Under the pieces are notes generated by a model. It worked only from the letters and a program-made list of their open reading frames with translations, was not told where the DNA came from and ran no database searches. Positions 1-6,771 of a DNA stretch of 6,771 bases are shown here, piece after piece; position 1 is the first letter of the stretch, and each line of letters begins with the position of its first letter. The stretch is from CALGLS01 sp047626155 (GTDB lineage Bacteria; Bacteroidota; Bacteroidia; Chitinophagales; Saprospiraceae): positions 1 to 6,771 of the forward strand of contig JBLHRR010000216.1 of the NCBI GenBank assembly GCA_047626155.1, given 5' to 3'. Position numbers and translations under genes: made by a program.

Positions 1-1574
1 TTGTGGTGAAAGTAACGGAATGGCCTACGAAATCACACCATCAACCATTTGGTTATGTAACAACTTCCTTAGGCTCAGAAGGTGGGAATGATATGGAGAT
101 GAATACCATTTTGATAAACAATGGTTTTAACATTACTTTCCCGGAGCCAGTAGATGCAGAAGCAAATGTGTTGTCTACAGAGATTACTAAAAAAGAAATT
201 GGTCGACGACGAGATATGAGAGAGGTCACCACCTTTACGATTGATCCGGATACGGCCAAAGATTTTGATGATGCCTTATCATTGGAATACCTGGAAGACG
301 ATCAGTTTGAAATCGGTATTCACATTGCGGATGTCAGTCACTATGTGAAGCCAGGGACGATGCTCGATGACGAAGCTTTCAAACGATCAACCTCTGTTTA
401 TTTGGTGGATCGCGTAGCACCAATGTTGCCAGAAAAGTTATCAAACGAACTTTGTTCTCTCCGTCCTCACGAAGACAAACTTACCTTCTCTGCCGTTTTT
501 ACTTTCGATAAAAAAGGAAAAGTCATTGACCGCTGGTTTGGAAAAACCATCACTCACTCTGATCGCAGATTCACTTATGAAGAAGCACAAGAAGTGATTG
601 AAACGAAAGAAGGCGACTATGTAGAAGAAATGTTAAAAATGAACGAGGTAGCTAAGAAGTTGCGAAAGAAAAAGTTCAAAAATGGTGCGATCGCTTTCGA
701 ATCGGATGAAGTAAAGTTCAAATTGGATGAAAAAGGAAAGCCAATTTCTTTGTATGTAAAAGAACGAAAAGAGGCCCACATGTTGGTGGAGGATTTTATG
801 CTGTTGGCGAATAAAGAAGTGGCGATGTTTATTGCGAAAAAAGGAGAGGGGCACGAAATTCCATTCGTCTACCGAGTACACGATACGCCTGATCCAGATA
901 AAGTAGGAAACCTTGCGTTGTTTGCTAAAGAAATGGGCTTCCATATGGAGTTCCAAACACCTCGACAAATTGCAGATTCTTACAATCGTTTAGCTAAAGC
1001 AGCACAAAAAGACGATGCCTTAAAAATGTTGCAACCCTTGGCGATTCGAACAATGTCCAAGGCCGTTTACACTACAGAAAATATCGGACACTACGGTTTG
1101 GGCTTTGATCACTATTCTCATTTTACCTCTCCTATTCGTCGTTACTCAGATGTATTAACTCATCGAATTCTGGAGAAGAACTTAACGGAAACTGTTCGGG
1201 TTAAAAAAGCCCTTCTCGAAGAAAAATGTGTTCATATTTCCGCCCAGGAGCGTAAGGCAATGACGGCAGAAAGAGAGTCGATAAAATATAAGCAGGTGGA
1301 GTTCATTATGGATCATGTCGGCGAAGTTTTTGAAGGCCGAATCTCTGGTATGATTGACCGTGGGCTCTTTGTTGAGTTGGTGGAATCTCGCTGTGAAGGA
1401 ATGGTTGCTTTTGATACGCTTTACGATAACTTTGAGGTAGCGGAAAGCCGATTGCGCGCAGTAGGTCGCCGTACAAAAGAGGTCTTTAAAATGGGACAGA
1501 TTATACAGGTGAAGGTCTTGTCTGCGGATTTGGAGCGACGGGAGATTGAGATGGAATTGATGGAGGAGGATTAG
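1..1574 (+). CDS. rnr: Ribonuclease R, 5'-truncated by the window edge
   Basis: A 3'-to-5' processive exoribonuclease that degrades structured RNA in the cytoplasm. The reading frame is open from the left edge, so the first codon in frame (GTG at 3) is internal, not a start; about 200 N-terminal residues (the first cold-shock domain and part of the second) are probably missing. Counting from that codon, residues 1-60 look like the end of the second cold-shock domain. The RNB nuclease domain follows, with the metal-binding motif TIDPDTAKDFDDAL (acidic residues D81, D87, D89, D90), HIADVSHYV at 107-115, and HFTSPIRRYSD at 373-383. An S1 RNA-binding domain spans about 437-520. The protein stops shortly after S1 and lacks the long basic tail of the E. 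coli enzyme. No frameshift is seen. The next gene is convergent and a terminator follows within 25 bases. The family call is secure; the distinction from RNase II rests on the S1/CSD arrangement and the RNase R-like motifs. Confidence 0.95.
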   Translation, partial: VVKVTEWPTKSHHQPFGYVTTSLGSEGGNDMEMNTILINNGFNITFPEPVDAEANVLSTEITKKEIGRRRDMREVTTFTIDPDTAKDFDDALSLEYLEDDQFEIGIHIADVSHYVKPGTMLDDEAFKRSTSVYLVDRVAPMLPEKLSNELCSLRPHEDKLTFSAVFTFDKKGKVIDRWFGKTITHSDRRFTYEEAQEVIETKEGDYVEEMLKMNEVAKKLRKKKFKNGAIAFESDEVKFKLDEKGKPISLYVKERKEAHMLVEDFMLLANKEVAMFIAKKGEGHEIPFVYRVHDTPDPDKVGNLALFAKEMGFHMEFQTPRQIADSYNRLAKAAQKDDALKMLQPLAIRTMSKAVYTTENIGHYGLGFDHYSHFTSPIRRYSDVLTHRILEKNLTETVRVKKALLEEKCVHISAQERKAMTAERESIKYKQVEFIMDHVGEVFEGRISGMIDRGLFVELVESRCEGMVAFDTLYDNFEVAESRLRAVGRRTKEVFKMGQIIQVKVLSADLERREIEMELMEED

Positions 1575-1597
1575 TTAAACCAATGATTCCTTCCACC

Positions 1598-1640
1598 TTC
1601 GCCCCACGGCCTTCAAAGCCATGGGGCGAACTTGTTTTAA
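1598..1640 (+). terminator. Rho-independent terminator of rnr
   Basis: The 9-bp arms TTCGCCCCA (1598-1606) and TGGGGCGAA (1622-1630) are perfect reverse complements. One C/A mismatch separates them from an inner GGC/GCC stem (1608-1610 with 1618-1620) closing a 7-base loop. The hairpin is followed by CTTGTTTTAA, a moderate T-rich tract. It starts 24 bases after the rnr stop codon, which is the expected place for its terminator. Confidence 0.85.
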
Positions 1641-1708
1641 ATACGAAAAAGGCATGTTAGGAAATCCATAAAACCAAGAAGAAGTACATAAATTCCCTTT
1701 ACTTCTTT

Positions 1709-1873
1709 GGCCTTATAAAATTGGCCGTTAAGAAAATCAGCAGAGGTATGGGAGGAAGAGCAATCCAGAGCCCTTTAAGGCGACCTCGGATTGCGAGCGG
1801 GCAGGCTGCTGATTTTTAGGCCAAGTTTATAAAGCCTTGGCTTTTTGGTACTTTTTTGCCAAGAAAAAAGTAC
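1709..1873. repeat. Structured repeat-like element made of nested inverted repeats
   Basis: An outer imperfect inverted repeat pairs 1709-1743 with 1806-1836; both contain the core AAAATCAGCAG or its complement, and a TTATAAA/TTTATAA segment. Inside it, GCAATCC (1760-1766) pairs with GGATTGC (1788-1794). Directly outside the right arm is a perfect 10-bp stem, GTACTTTTTT (1848-1857) with AAAAAAGTAC (1864-1873), around the loop GCCAAG. That loop can also pair with CTTGGC at 1836-1841, which in turn can pair with GCCAAG at 1819-1824, so alternative folds compete. The segment lies in a gene-free gap. From general knowledge, similar AAAAAAGTAC-type intergenic repeats are frequent in Bacteroidota genomes, so a non-autonomous mobile (MITE/REP-like) element is likely. 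I see no clear target-site duplication, and the ends are uncertain. Confidence 0.6.
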
Positions 1874-1967
1874 GAAGACAATAACAATAAATCTACAAAA
1901 TTAAATTTCATCTCAGGTTTTCACCAGTCAAAGAATCCTTTCCCGATGAATACCCCTTAGTATTACA

Positions 1968-2075
1968 CAAAAAATAATTTCCCGATTTTTTTGGTGGAAA
2001 CGATTATATAAATCACTCTCCCTGTGGTCATTTTGATTTACATAATCGTTTCCAAATCGGGAAGTTAATTTTTTG
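1968..2075. terminator. Long near-palindrome, probable bidirectional terminator between convergent genes
   Basis: A 108-base imperfect palindrome. Its core is a perfect 12-bp pairing, GGAAACGATTAT (1996-2007) with ATAATCGTTTCC (2042-2053), extended inward by AAATCA/TGATTT and outward by CCCGATT/AATCGGG, with an unpaired T-rich bulge in the left arm. The loop is 2016-2033. Outermost are CAAAAAAT (1968-1975) and ATTTTTTG (2068-2075), so each strand carries a run of six T after the hairpin. It lies 7 bases past the stop of the minus-strand adaptor gene and is the natural terminator for that operon; on the other strand it would back up the rnr terminator. The unusual stem length also fits a palindromic mobile element recruited as a terminator. 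Confidence 0.75.
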
Positions 2076-2082
2076 TTGTTAC

Positions 2083-3423
2083 TTAACTATTCCTCACCAA
2101 ATTAAAAATCCGATCCAAAATCCGATGCATCACTTTCCGATCCTCCGTAATAATATTCGCAGTACCCTTCATTTCCTGACGAAAAGGAATCACCCTATCA
2201 TAAGTCGTTCTTAAACTATCCGAATTGGTTTCAGACAATTGAATATTCACCAAATAATAATCCTCATTCAATCCCTCCGAAGTCACCGGCACCAGAGAAA
2301 TATCCCCAACACTCGCTACGATAATTCCAAACTCCTGATAAGGAAAACCATCCAATTGAATATTGACACGTTGACCCGTTGTTACTTTTCCAGAGTTAGC
2401 GACAGGCAGTAACGCACGCGCCATCACCTGGCTATTTCCTTTTGGAGGAACAATGGTCAATACTTCCTGATTAGCACTAACAAACTGCTGTTCGCTGAAA
2501 ATATTAGAGAAGGAAACTTGTCCGCTGATTGGAGCAATGAGTAAGTAGTTTTGTTTCCATAAAGCGATTTCACTTTTGATCCTTTGGAGCTCTTCCTCTA
2601 TTTTTAACTGGCGTCCCGAAGAACCATCTTTTTGGACTTGGCGGAAGTCGATAATGTCGGTTTTGATTTCTTCTTTGGAAATGTCATTGTTAACCATTTG
2701 GTTTTCGAGCATGTCCAATTGTCTAAGTAGTTGTAAGGCTTTGGTTTTTAATTTTTCAATTTCGATGGTAGAAACGATTTCTGATTCATGGAGTTTTTCA
2801 TTTCGTTTCAGATTGATATTGTTGATTTCAATTTCTTGTAAAAGGATTGTTTTTTGCCTTTCTAGATTCGTACTTAGCTTGCCCTTTAAGCTAATCTGTT
2901 TTTCCAGTAGTTTTACTTTCTGATCAACGTCATCGCTGTTTTTGAAATAGCGGAGGTCATTTATTTTCTGTGTTAAAGCCGCGTAGCTGAATTGAACATT
3001 GCCAAGCTGTAAATTTTTCAGAAGGGGAGTAGCTAGTGTTTTTTGTTTGTCGCTATTTTCTAATTGATTTAAAAGGTCATCTAATTTATCAATATCTTCT
3101 AGAGAAGCAGGGTTTTCCAGGATGCCAATAATGTTGCCCATTTGCACTTGTTGGTTATTGCTTACCAGCAGTTTGTTGATCTTTCCACTTACCCGCGCTA
3201 CCACTTTGATCGCGGGACTTTCGGTTATGATTTCCACTCGGGCGGGAATCTTATCCGGGTACTCTATCAAAAAGCTAAGCCCAATGAGTATACCAAAAAA
3301 AAGAACCAGGCAACCGATTCCATAGTTCAGCAATGCACCAGGAGGACGTCCAAGGATTTGATTTACCTCGTCGTGCCTACTGAGCTTGATGTCGCTCGGA
3401 TTGTCTATGTAACTTTCAGGCAT
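2083..3423 (-). CDS. HlyD-family periplasmic adaptor of the peptide exporter
   Basis: The membrane-fusion protein that couples an inner-membrane ABC exporter to an outer-membrane channel. It has 446 residues, a normal length for the HlyD/secretion-type group. Residues 1-32 are a short cytoplasmic N-terminus containing ILGRPPG. One transmembrane helix runs from about 33 to 54. The biotinyl-lipoyl-like hairpin is split: the first half is about 66-106 (VVARVSGKINKLLVSNNQQV) and the second about 296-325 (APISGQVSF, followed by VLTIVPP). Between them lies a long charged, leucine-rich helical hairpin, about 108-295. The C-terminal beta-barrel region (about 326-425) contains GQRVNIQLDGFPYQEFG. The start is the ATG at 3423, preceded by an A-rich stretch without a Shine-Dalgarno sequence, as is normal in Bacteroidota. 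It is the second gene of the operon, 123 bases after the transporter. The family call is firm; the transported substrate is unknown. Confidence 0.92.
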   Translation of the reverse strand: MPESYIDNPSDIKLSRHDEVNQILGRPPGALLNYGIGCLVLFFGILIGLSFLIEYPDKIPARVEIITESPAIKVVARVSGKINKLLVSNNQQVQMGNIIGILENPASLEDIDKLDDLLNQLENSDKQKTLATPLLKNLQLGNVQFSYAALTQKINDLRYFKNSDDVDQKVKLLEKQISLKGKLSTNLERQKTILLQEIEINNINLKRNEKLHESEIVSTIEIEKLKTKALQLLRQLDMLENQMVNNDISKEEIKTDIIDFRQVQKDGSSGRQLKIEEELQRIKSEIALWKQNYLLIAPISGQVSFSNIFSEQQFVSANQEVLTIVPPKGNSQVMARALLPVANSGKVTTGQRVNIQLDGFPYQEFGIIVASVGDISLVPVTSEGLNEDYYLVNIQLSETNSDSLRTTYDRVIPFRQEMKGTANIITEDRKVMHRILDRIFNLVRNS

Positions 3424-3458
3424 ATTTTTATTTTTTGAATAGGGAGTAAAAGAGGGCG

Positions 3459-3531
3459 GATAATGGTGGATAAGGGTTTTCCCAAAAAGTAAACCTTTGC
3501 GTATTACGTAAAACCCTGATCCACCATTATC
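3459..3531 (-). promoter_or_regulatory. Intercistronic hairpin between transporter and adaptor genes
   Basis: The arms 3459-3480 and 3510-3531 are complementary over 22 bases with one mismatch (A3472 against G3518), separated by a 29-base A/T-rich spacer. Weaker complementarity continues outward (AAAGAGGG at about 3449-3456 against ACCCTTT at 3533-3539). It begins 16 bases after the stop of the ABC transporter gene and ends 36 bases before the adaptor ATG. On the minus strand the stem is followed by CCGCCCTCTTTTACTCCC, which is not a clean T-tract, so a leaky terminator, attenuator or mRNA-stabilising structure is more likely than full termination. The function is inferred; the repeat itself is plain in the sequence. 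Confidence 0.7.
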
Positions 3532-3546
3532 TACCCTTTAAAATCA

Positions 3547-5742
3547 TCACTGACCCAATTCCAGCTGATCCTTCACTAATTTATAATATCGACCCTTTAA
3601 ATTTACCAGTTCTTCATGAGTCCCAGTTTCCATTAATTCTCCTTTTTCCAAGACAATAATTTGATCGGCATTTTTTACGGTACTCAAACGATGCGCTACG
3701 ATAATGACTGTTTTTCCTTTCAGAAACTGATTCAAATTTTCGACAATCACTCGTTCGTTTTTTGCATCTAAGGCATTGGTGGCCTCATCAAAAAAGAGGA
3801 AGTCCGGATTTTTATAGACGGCTCTCGCAATTAGTAATCGCTGTCGTTGTCCCTGACTGATGCCGTTTCCTCTGGCGCCAATGGTAGTATTGTAGCCCAC
3901 TGGTAATTCTTCAATAAACGACTGGATGTTAGCTGTTTTGACCGCTTGTAACAACTTTACTTTGTCCACACTATCTTCGCTTTCCGCAATGTTGTTGGCT
4001 ATGGTGTCAGAGAAAATAAATCCATCCTGCATGACGGCACCACACTTATGTCGCCAGAGTTTTTTGTTAATGTTGTGCAAGTGTGTTCCTCCCAGTTTTA
4101 TCTTGCCACTTTGAGGTTTGTAAAATCCTAACAATAATTTTACTAAGGTAGTTTTCCCACTGCCGCTAGTTCCTACAATAGCGGTGGTCTTGCCATGTGG
4201 AATGGTCAGGCTGATGTTTTTAAGGACCTCATCTTCCAATTCATTGTAGCGAAAACTGAGATTGTCGATTTTAATATCTGCAGCTTCCGGTAAAATATCG
4301 ACGTGGCTGTCCTGGTCTTTTTCTTCTTCCTTGTTGTGAATCTCGCCGAGACGTTCCAAACTAATTCGGGCATCCTGTGCAGTCCGAATGAAACCCACGG
4401 TTTGTTGTAAAGGTCCATTGAGTTGTCCGACGATGTATTGAATGGCGAGCATCATACCCAGAGTGACTTCTCCCGTGACCACTGCACTGGCAGCGGTGAA
4501 GGTGATGAGGATGTCTTTCAGTTGGTTGATAGCCGCCGCTCCGGTATCCTGCTTTTGCGTAATTTCCAATGACTTTATATTGGCATGAAAAAGCCGAGCT
4601 TGGATGTTGGTCCAATGTCGCCGTCTCTTGTTTTCGCTATTCTGCAATTTTATTTCCTGCATCCCCTGAATGAGTTCTATCAGCGAACTCTGGTTTTGCG
4701 AAAGCTCATTAAACTTGAGGTAATCGACTTCCTCTCTTTTCTTTAGATAAATAAAAATCCAAGCGTAATATAAAAGACTGGCGAAAAAGAAGATCCAAAA
4801 AATCGGAGGATAGTACCAATAGAGTACGGCTCCAAATACGAAGAAGTTAATAATCGAAAAAATAAAAGTAAGTGTAGAGCCGGTGAGGAAGGCTTCTATT
4901 CGACTGTGGTCGCCGATCCGCTGTAATAAATCTCCGATCATCTTTGAATCAAAAAAAGCAATTGGCAGTCGCATGAGTTTGATGAGGAAATCTGAAATTA
5001 AATTTACATTGATTCGTGTACTGATGTGGAGTAAAATCCAACTTTGCAAAACTCGGACGGAGATTTGGCCTACGAAAATCATGACTTGTGCAATCAAGAT
5101 CAGCCAGATGAAATCAATATTCTGATTCTGTATACCAATGTCTACAATGGACTGTGTTAGGAAAGGAAATATTAGTTGAAAAACAGACCCTAACAATAAC
5201 CCTACAATTAGTTGAAGGATTAGCCATTTGTAAGGTTTTAAATATTGGAATAAGAATCCAAAACCTTTTTTTTCTTGCTTCGGTACATCGTGTTCGTAGA
5301 ATTCCGGGCTGGTTTCTAGTACAATGGTAATCCCTTCGTCTCCATCACTAATCCAACTTTTTTTGAAAACCTGATGGCTCACTTTAAAGCGTCCTTTCCC
5401 AGGGTCCGCTATCCAAACGTATTTTTTACTATACTTATAGGCAACGACAAAATGCTTCTGATTCCAATGAACGATACAAGGTAGTGGCAAGACTTCAAAG
5501 CTGACTCCATCCTCTTCATCCAGGAGATCGAAGGGCATTTTAATAGCGAGTGTTCGGAAACCAATACTTTCCGAAGCATGGACAATACCCTGGGCTGAAA
5601 CGCCCGTTCGGGAAAAATGACTTTTGCCCCGCAGGTATTCCAGCGTATAATTTTTGCCATAAAATTCCGCTATCATTTTCAGACAGGTCGGACCGCAGTC
5701 CATCTGGTCAAGTTGTCTGTAAAAAGGGAATTTGTTGAACAT
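3547..5742 (-). CDS. Peptidase-containing ABC transporter (C39 protease, TM, ATPase)
   Basis: An inner-membrane exporter that removes the leader of a peptide substrate, usually after a double glycine, and pumps out the mature peptide using ATP. The protein is 731 residues from the ATG at 5742; upstream in-frame extension would need a TTG start, and family members begin just before FPFYRQLDQMDCGPTC. Residues 1-140 form the C39 peptidase, with oxyanion Q10, nucleophile C16, H97 (in WNQKHFVV) and D113 (in ADPGKG), so it should be active rather than a degenerate C39-like domain. The transmembrane domain is about 165-450. The ATPase domain (about 485-731) has Walker A GTSGSGKTT (524-532), Q-loop Q572, signature GISQGQRQR (627-635), Walker B FLFFDE (648-653) and H-loop H684. 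It is followed by an HlyD adaptor gene on the same strand. No precursor peptide gene is seen beside it, so the cargo (bacteriocin, RiPP or signal peptide) cannot be named. Confidence 0.95.
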   Translation of the reverse strand: MFNKFPFYRQLDQMDCGPTCLKMIAEFYGKNYTLEYLRGKSHFSRTGVSAQGIVHASESIGFRTLAIKMPFDLLDEEDGVSFEVLPLPCIVHWNQKHFVVAYKYSKKYVWIADPGKGRFKVSHQVFKKSWISDGDEGITIVLETSPEFYEHDVPKQEKKGFGFLFQYLKPYKWLILQLIVGLLLGSVFQLIFPFLTQSIVDIGIQNQNIDFIWLILIAQVMIFVGQISVRVLQSWILLHISTRINVNLISDFLIKLMRLPIAFFDSKMIGDLLQRIGDHSRIEAFLTGSTLTFIFSIINFFVFGAVLYWYYPPIFWIFFFASLLYYAWIFIYLKKREEVDYLKFNELSQNQSSLIELIQGMQEIKLQNSENKRRRHWTNIQARLFHANIKSLEITQKQDTGAAAINQLKDILITFTAASAVVTGEVTLGMMLAIQYIVGQLNGPLQQTVGFIRTAQDARISLERLGEIHNKEEEKDQDSHVDILPEAADIKIDNLSFRYNELEDEVLKNISLTIPHGKTTAIVGTSGSGKTTLVKLLLGFYKPQSGKIKLGGTHLHNINKKLWRHKCGAVMQDGFIFSDTIANNIAESEDSVDKVKLLQAVKTANIQSFIEELPVGYNTTIGARGNGISQGQRQRLLIARAVYKNPDFLFFDEATNALDAKNERVIVENLNQFLKGKTVIIVAHRLSTVKNADQIIVLEKGELMETGTHEELVNLKGRYYKLVKDQLELGQ

Positions 5743-5801
5743 TAGATGTTTGGATGTTAAGACAAAATACAAAGATGGTAAAAAACATTAATTTAGCAGC
5801 T
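5743..5801. promoter_or_regulatory. Divergent intergenic region with promoters for exporter operon and SDR gene
   Basis: These 59 bases separate the start codons of two divergent genes, so both promoters must lie here or overlap the coding starts. The stretch is very A/T-rich. On the minus strand, TTGTATTTTG (about 5763-5772) resembles the Bacteroidota -7 box (TAnnTTTG) but is one base short of the consensus. No -33 element is convincing on either strand, and no inverted repeat suggesting an operator was seen. The inference rests on position alone. Confidence 0.4.
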
Positions 5802-6677
5802 ATGAAAAAATTATTAGTAACTGGAGCTTCCGGCTTCCTCGGCTGGAACCTTTGTCGCAGCCCACAAAAAGAATGGGATATTGTTGGGAGTTATCATCAA
5901 CACCTGGACGGCCTATATCCCGGGACAAAAGGTATTCAATTAGATTTGCTTGACGCTAATCAGGTCCGCAAAACAATAGAAGAAATAAAACCCGATGCCG
6001 TCCTCCACCTCGCTGCGAATTCTAGTACTGGTTTTTGCGAAAAGCATCCTGAAATATCTAGAAAGATAAATGTAGAAGCCACTGGTATTCTGGCCCAATA
6101 TTGCCAAGCTAAAAGTATTCCTCTGGTTTTTACTTCTAGCTCGCAAGTTTATGATGGCAGGCAGCTAATGTATACCGATGCGACTCCCTGTAACCCTATT
6201 AACGCTTATGGTCAACAAAAAGTAACAGCAGAGAAAATCATCCAACAATGCTTTCCCGAAGCGGCGATTGCGCGGATTGCCCTGCTCTTTGGCCATCAGG
6301 GGCCGACAGCTTATTGCTTTATGAATGATTGGTTGGCGAAATGGGAAACTGGAGAAGAGGTGACCGTTTTTTATGATGAAGTGCGCTCTTTTCTGAGTGG
6401 GAATTCTGCTGTAGAAGCCTTGTTATTGTTGTTGCGTGAAAGAGTAAGTGGTGTTTATAACGTAGGAGGAGCAGACGCTATGTCTCGTTACGATTTTGCA
6501 AAGTTGCTGTCTAAGACCTTTGGTTTCGAAAATGCAAGGATCAAGAAGATGTCCCGATTGGATATTCCCGGAGGAGACAAACGACCTGCGTCTTTAATAC
6601 TTGGAAATGAGGGGATGAAAGGTTTGGGTTTTAAGCCAAGATTGATAGCGGAGGAGCTGAGTTTGTTGACTCGTTAA
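5802..6677 (+). CDS. NAD(P)-dependent sugar-nucleotide reductase/epimerase, RmlD-like SDR
   Basis: An extended short-chain dehydrogenase, probably acting on an NDP-sugar in the cytoplasm in the supply of deoxysugars for cell-surface polysaccharide. It has 291 residues, close to the usual RmlD length. The Rossmann nucleotide-binding motif TGASGFLG (residues 7-14) sits directly at the N-terminus. LHLAANSS (about 69-76), TSSSQVYDG (111-119) and the catalytic pair Y136xxxK140 (YGQQK) follow. The C-terminal part has VYNVGG (218-223) and GGDKRPASLILGNEGMKGLGF, which resembles the RmlD end where RP and a following LG-F segment are conserved. The ATG at 5802 is chosen because the fold starts right there; upstream in-frame ATGs at 5754 and 5775 would only add an unstructured lead. 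It is divergent from the exporter operon, with no other sugar genes in view. The substrate is not certain: dTDP-4-dehydrorhamnose reductase is one option, another NAD-dependent epimerase/dehydratase is equally possible. Confidence 0.85.
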   Translation: MKKLLVTGASGFLGWNLCRSPQKEWDIVGSYHQHLDGLYPGTKGIQLDLLDANQVRKTIEEIKPDAVLHLAANSSTGFCEKHPEISRKINVEATGILAQYCQAKSIPLVFTSSSQVYDGRQLMYTDATPCNPINAYGQQKVTAEKIIQQCFPEAAIARIALLFGHQGPTAYCFMNDWLAKWETGEEVTVFYDEVRSFLSGNSAVEALLLLLRERVSGVYNVGGADAMSRYDFAKLLSKTFGFENARIKKMSRLDIPGGDKRPASLILGNEGMKGLGFKPRLIAEELSLLTR

Positions 6678-6707
6678 TCGCGGTTTCCTATTTAGGGTGT
6701 TTACTCA

Positions 6708-6771
6708 CGCAGAGGCCGCTGAGGTGTTAGGTAAAGTACGTGTTAGCTCTGCGTTCTCTGCGGCCTCTGCG
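6708..6771. repeat. Intergenic inverted repeat with periodic CTCTGCG motif, cut by window end
   Basis: The arm CGCAGAGGCCGCTGAG (6708-6723) matches the reverse complement of CTCTGCGGCCTCTGCG (6756-6771) at 15 of 16 positions, with a 32-base spacer. The right part also carries three copies of CTCTGCG at 6747, 6756 and 6765, an exact 9-base period. It begins 30 bases after the SDR gene stop and may also end its transcription, though no T-tract is visible before the window closes. From memory, repeats built on CTCTGCG/CGCAGAG are common between genes in Bacteroidota, but copy number cannot be judged here. Confidence 0.65.

Noticed and set aside
1583..1660. A 25-codon plus-strand reading frame just after rnr
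   Set aside because: It runs straight through the rnr terminator hairpin, has no recognisable leader or motif, and its composition is explained by the hairpin.
1816..1911. A 31-codon minus-strand reading frame (begins MKFNFVDLLLLSSYFFLGKK), considered as a possible exported peptide gene
   Set aside because: Most of it is translated repeat sequence (the AAAAAAGTAC stem region), it lacks a double-glycine leader, and it lies beyond the operon's probable terminator.
1575..2082. A CRISPR array, since several short repeats recur
   Set aside because: The repeats are inverted, not regularly spaced direct repeats with unique spacers, and no cas gene is nearby.
3424..3546. A precursor peptide gene in the gap between transporter and adaptor genes
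   Set aside because: On the minus strand only a 7-codon frame starting with ATG is present, inside the inverted repeat; nothing resembles a leader peptide.
5740..5772. A longer start for the ABC transporter at a TTG (5772), adding 10 residues
   Set aside because: The C39 domain starts right after the ATG at 5742, and the extension uses a rare start and has no family-like sequence.
5754..5801. Upstream ATG starts at 5754 and 5775 for the SDR gene
   Set aside because: The Rossmann fold begins exactly at the ATG at 5802 (MKKLLVTGASGFLG); the extra residues have no place in the family.

Overview
The window reads as chromosomal DNA of a member of the Bacteroidota. The protein style of the RNase R and of the peptidase-containing ABC transporter/HlyD pair, the lack of clear Shine-Dalgarno sequences before the starts, the moderate-to-low G+C, and intergenic repeats of a kind common in that phylum all point there. 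A Saprospiria-like lineage is possible, but I cannot fix the genus from sequence alone.

Layout, left to right. (1) Bases 1-1574, + strand: the 3' three quarters or so of rnr (RNase R), cut by the window edge and followed at once by a rho-independent terminator. (2) Bases 1575-2082: a 508-base gap between convergent genes with no credible gene. It holds the rnr terminator, a structured repeat-like element (about 1709-1873) built of nested inverted repeats, and a 108-base near-palindrome (1968-2075) with a T-tract on both sides, placed to end transcription from both directions. (3) Bases 2083-5742, - strand: a two-gene export operon. Upstream is a C39-peptidase ABC transporter with an intact protease triad and intact ATPase motifs; downstream is an HlyD-type periplasmic adaptor. 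A 123-base gap between them holds a strong 22-bp inverted repeat. (4) Bases 5743-5801: a 59-base divergent intergenic region. (5) Bases 5802-6677, + strand: an extended-SDR sugar-nucleotide reductase/epimerase of RmlD type. (6) Bases 6678-6771: the start of an intergenic repeat with an inverted repeat and a 9-base periodic CTCTGCG motif, cut by the window end.

How the genes work together: the ABC transporter and HlyD protein should form the inner-membrane and periplasmic parts of a type I-like exporter that cuts a leader (normally after a double glycine) from a small peptide and secretes it. Neither the peptide precursor nor an outer-membrane TolC-like partner is visible here, so the cargo is unknown and probably encoded elsewhere. 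RNase R (RNA decay) and the SDR enzyme (likely surface-sugar metabolism) show no functional tie to the exporter. I see no wholly new system; the most interesting items are the orphan peptide exporter and the structured noncoding elements around it.
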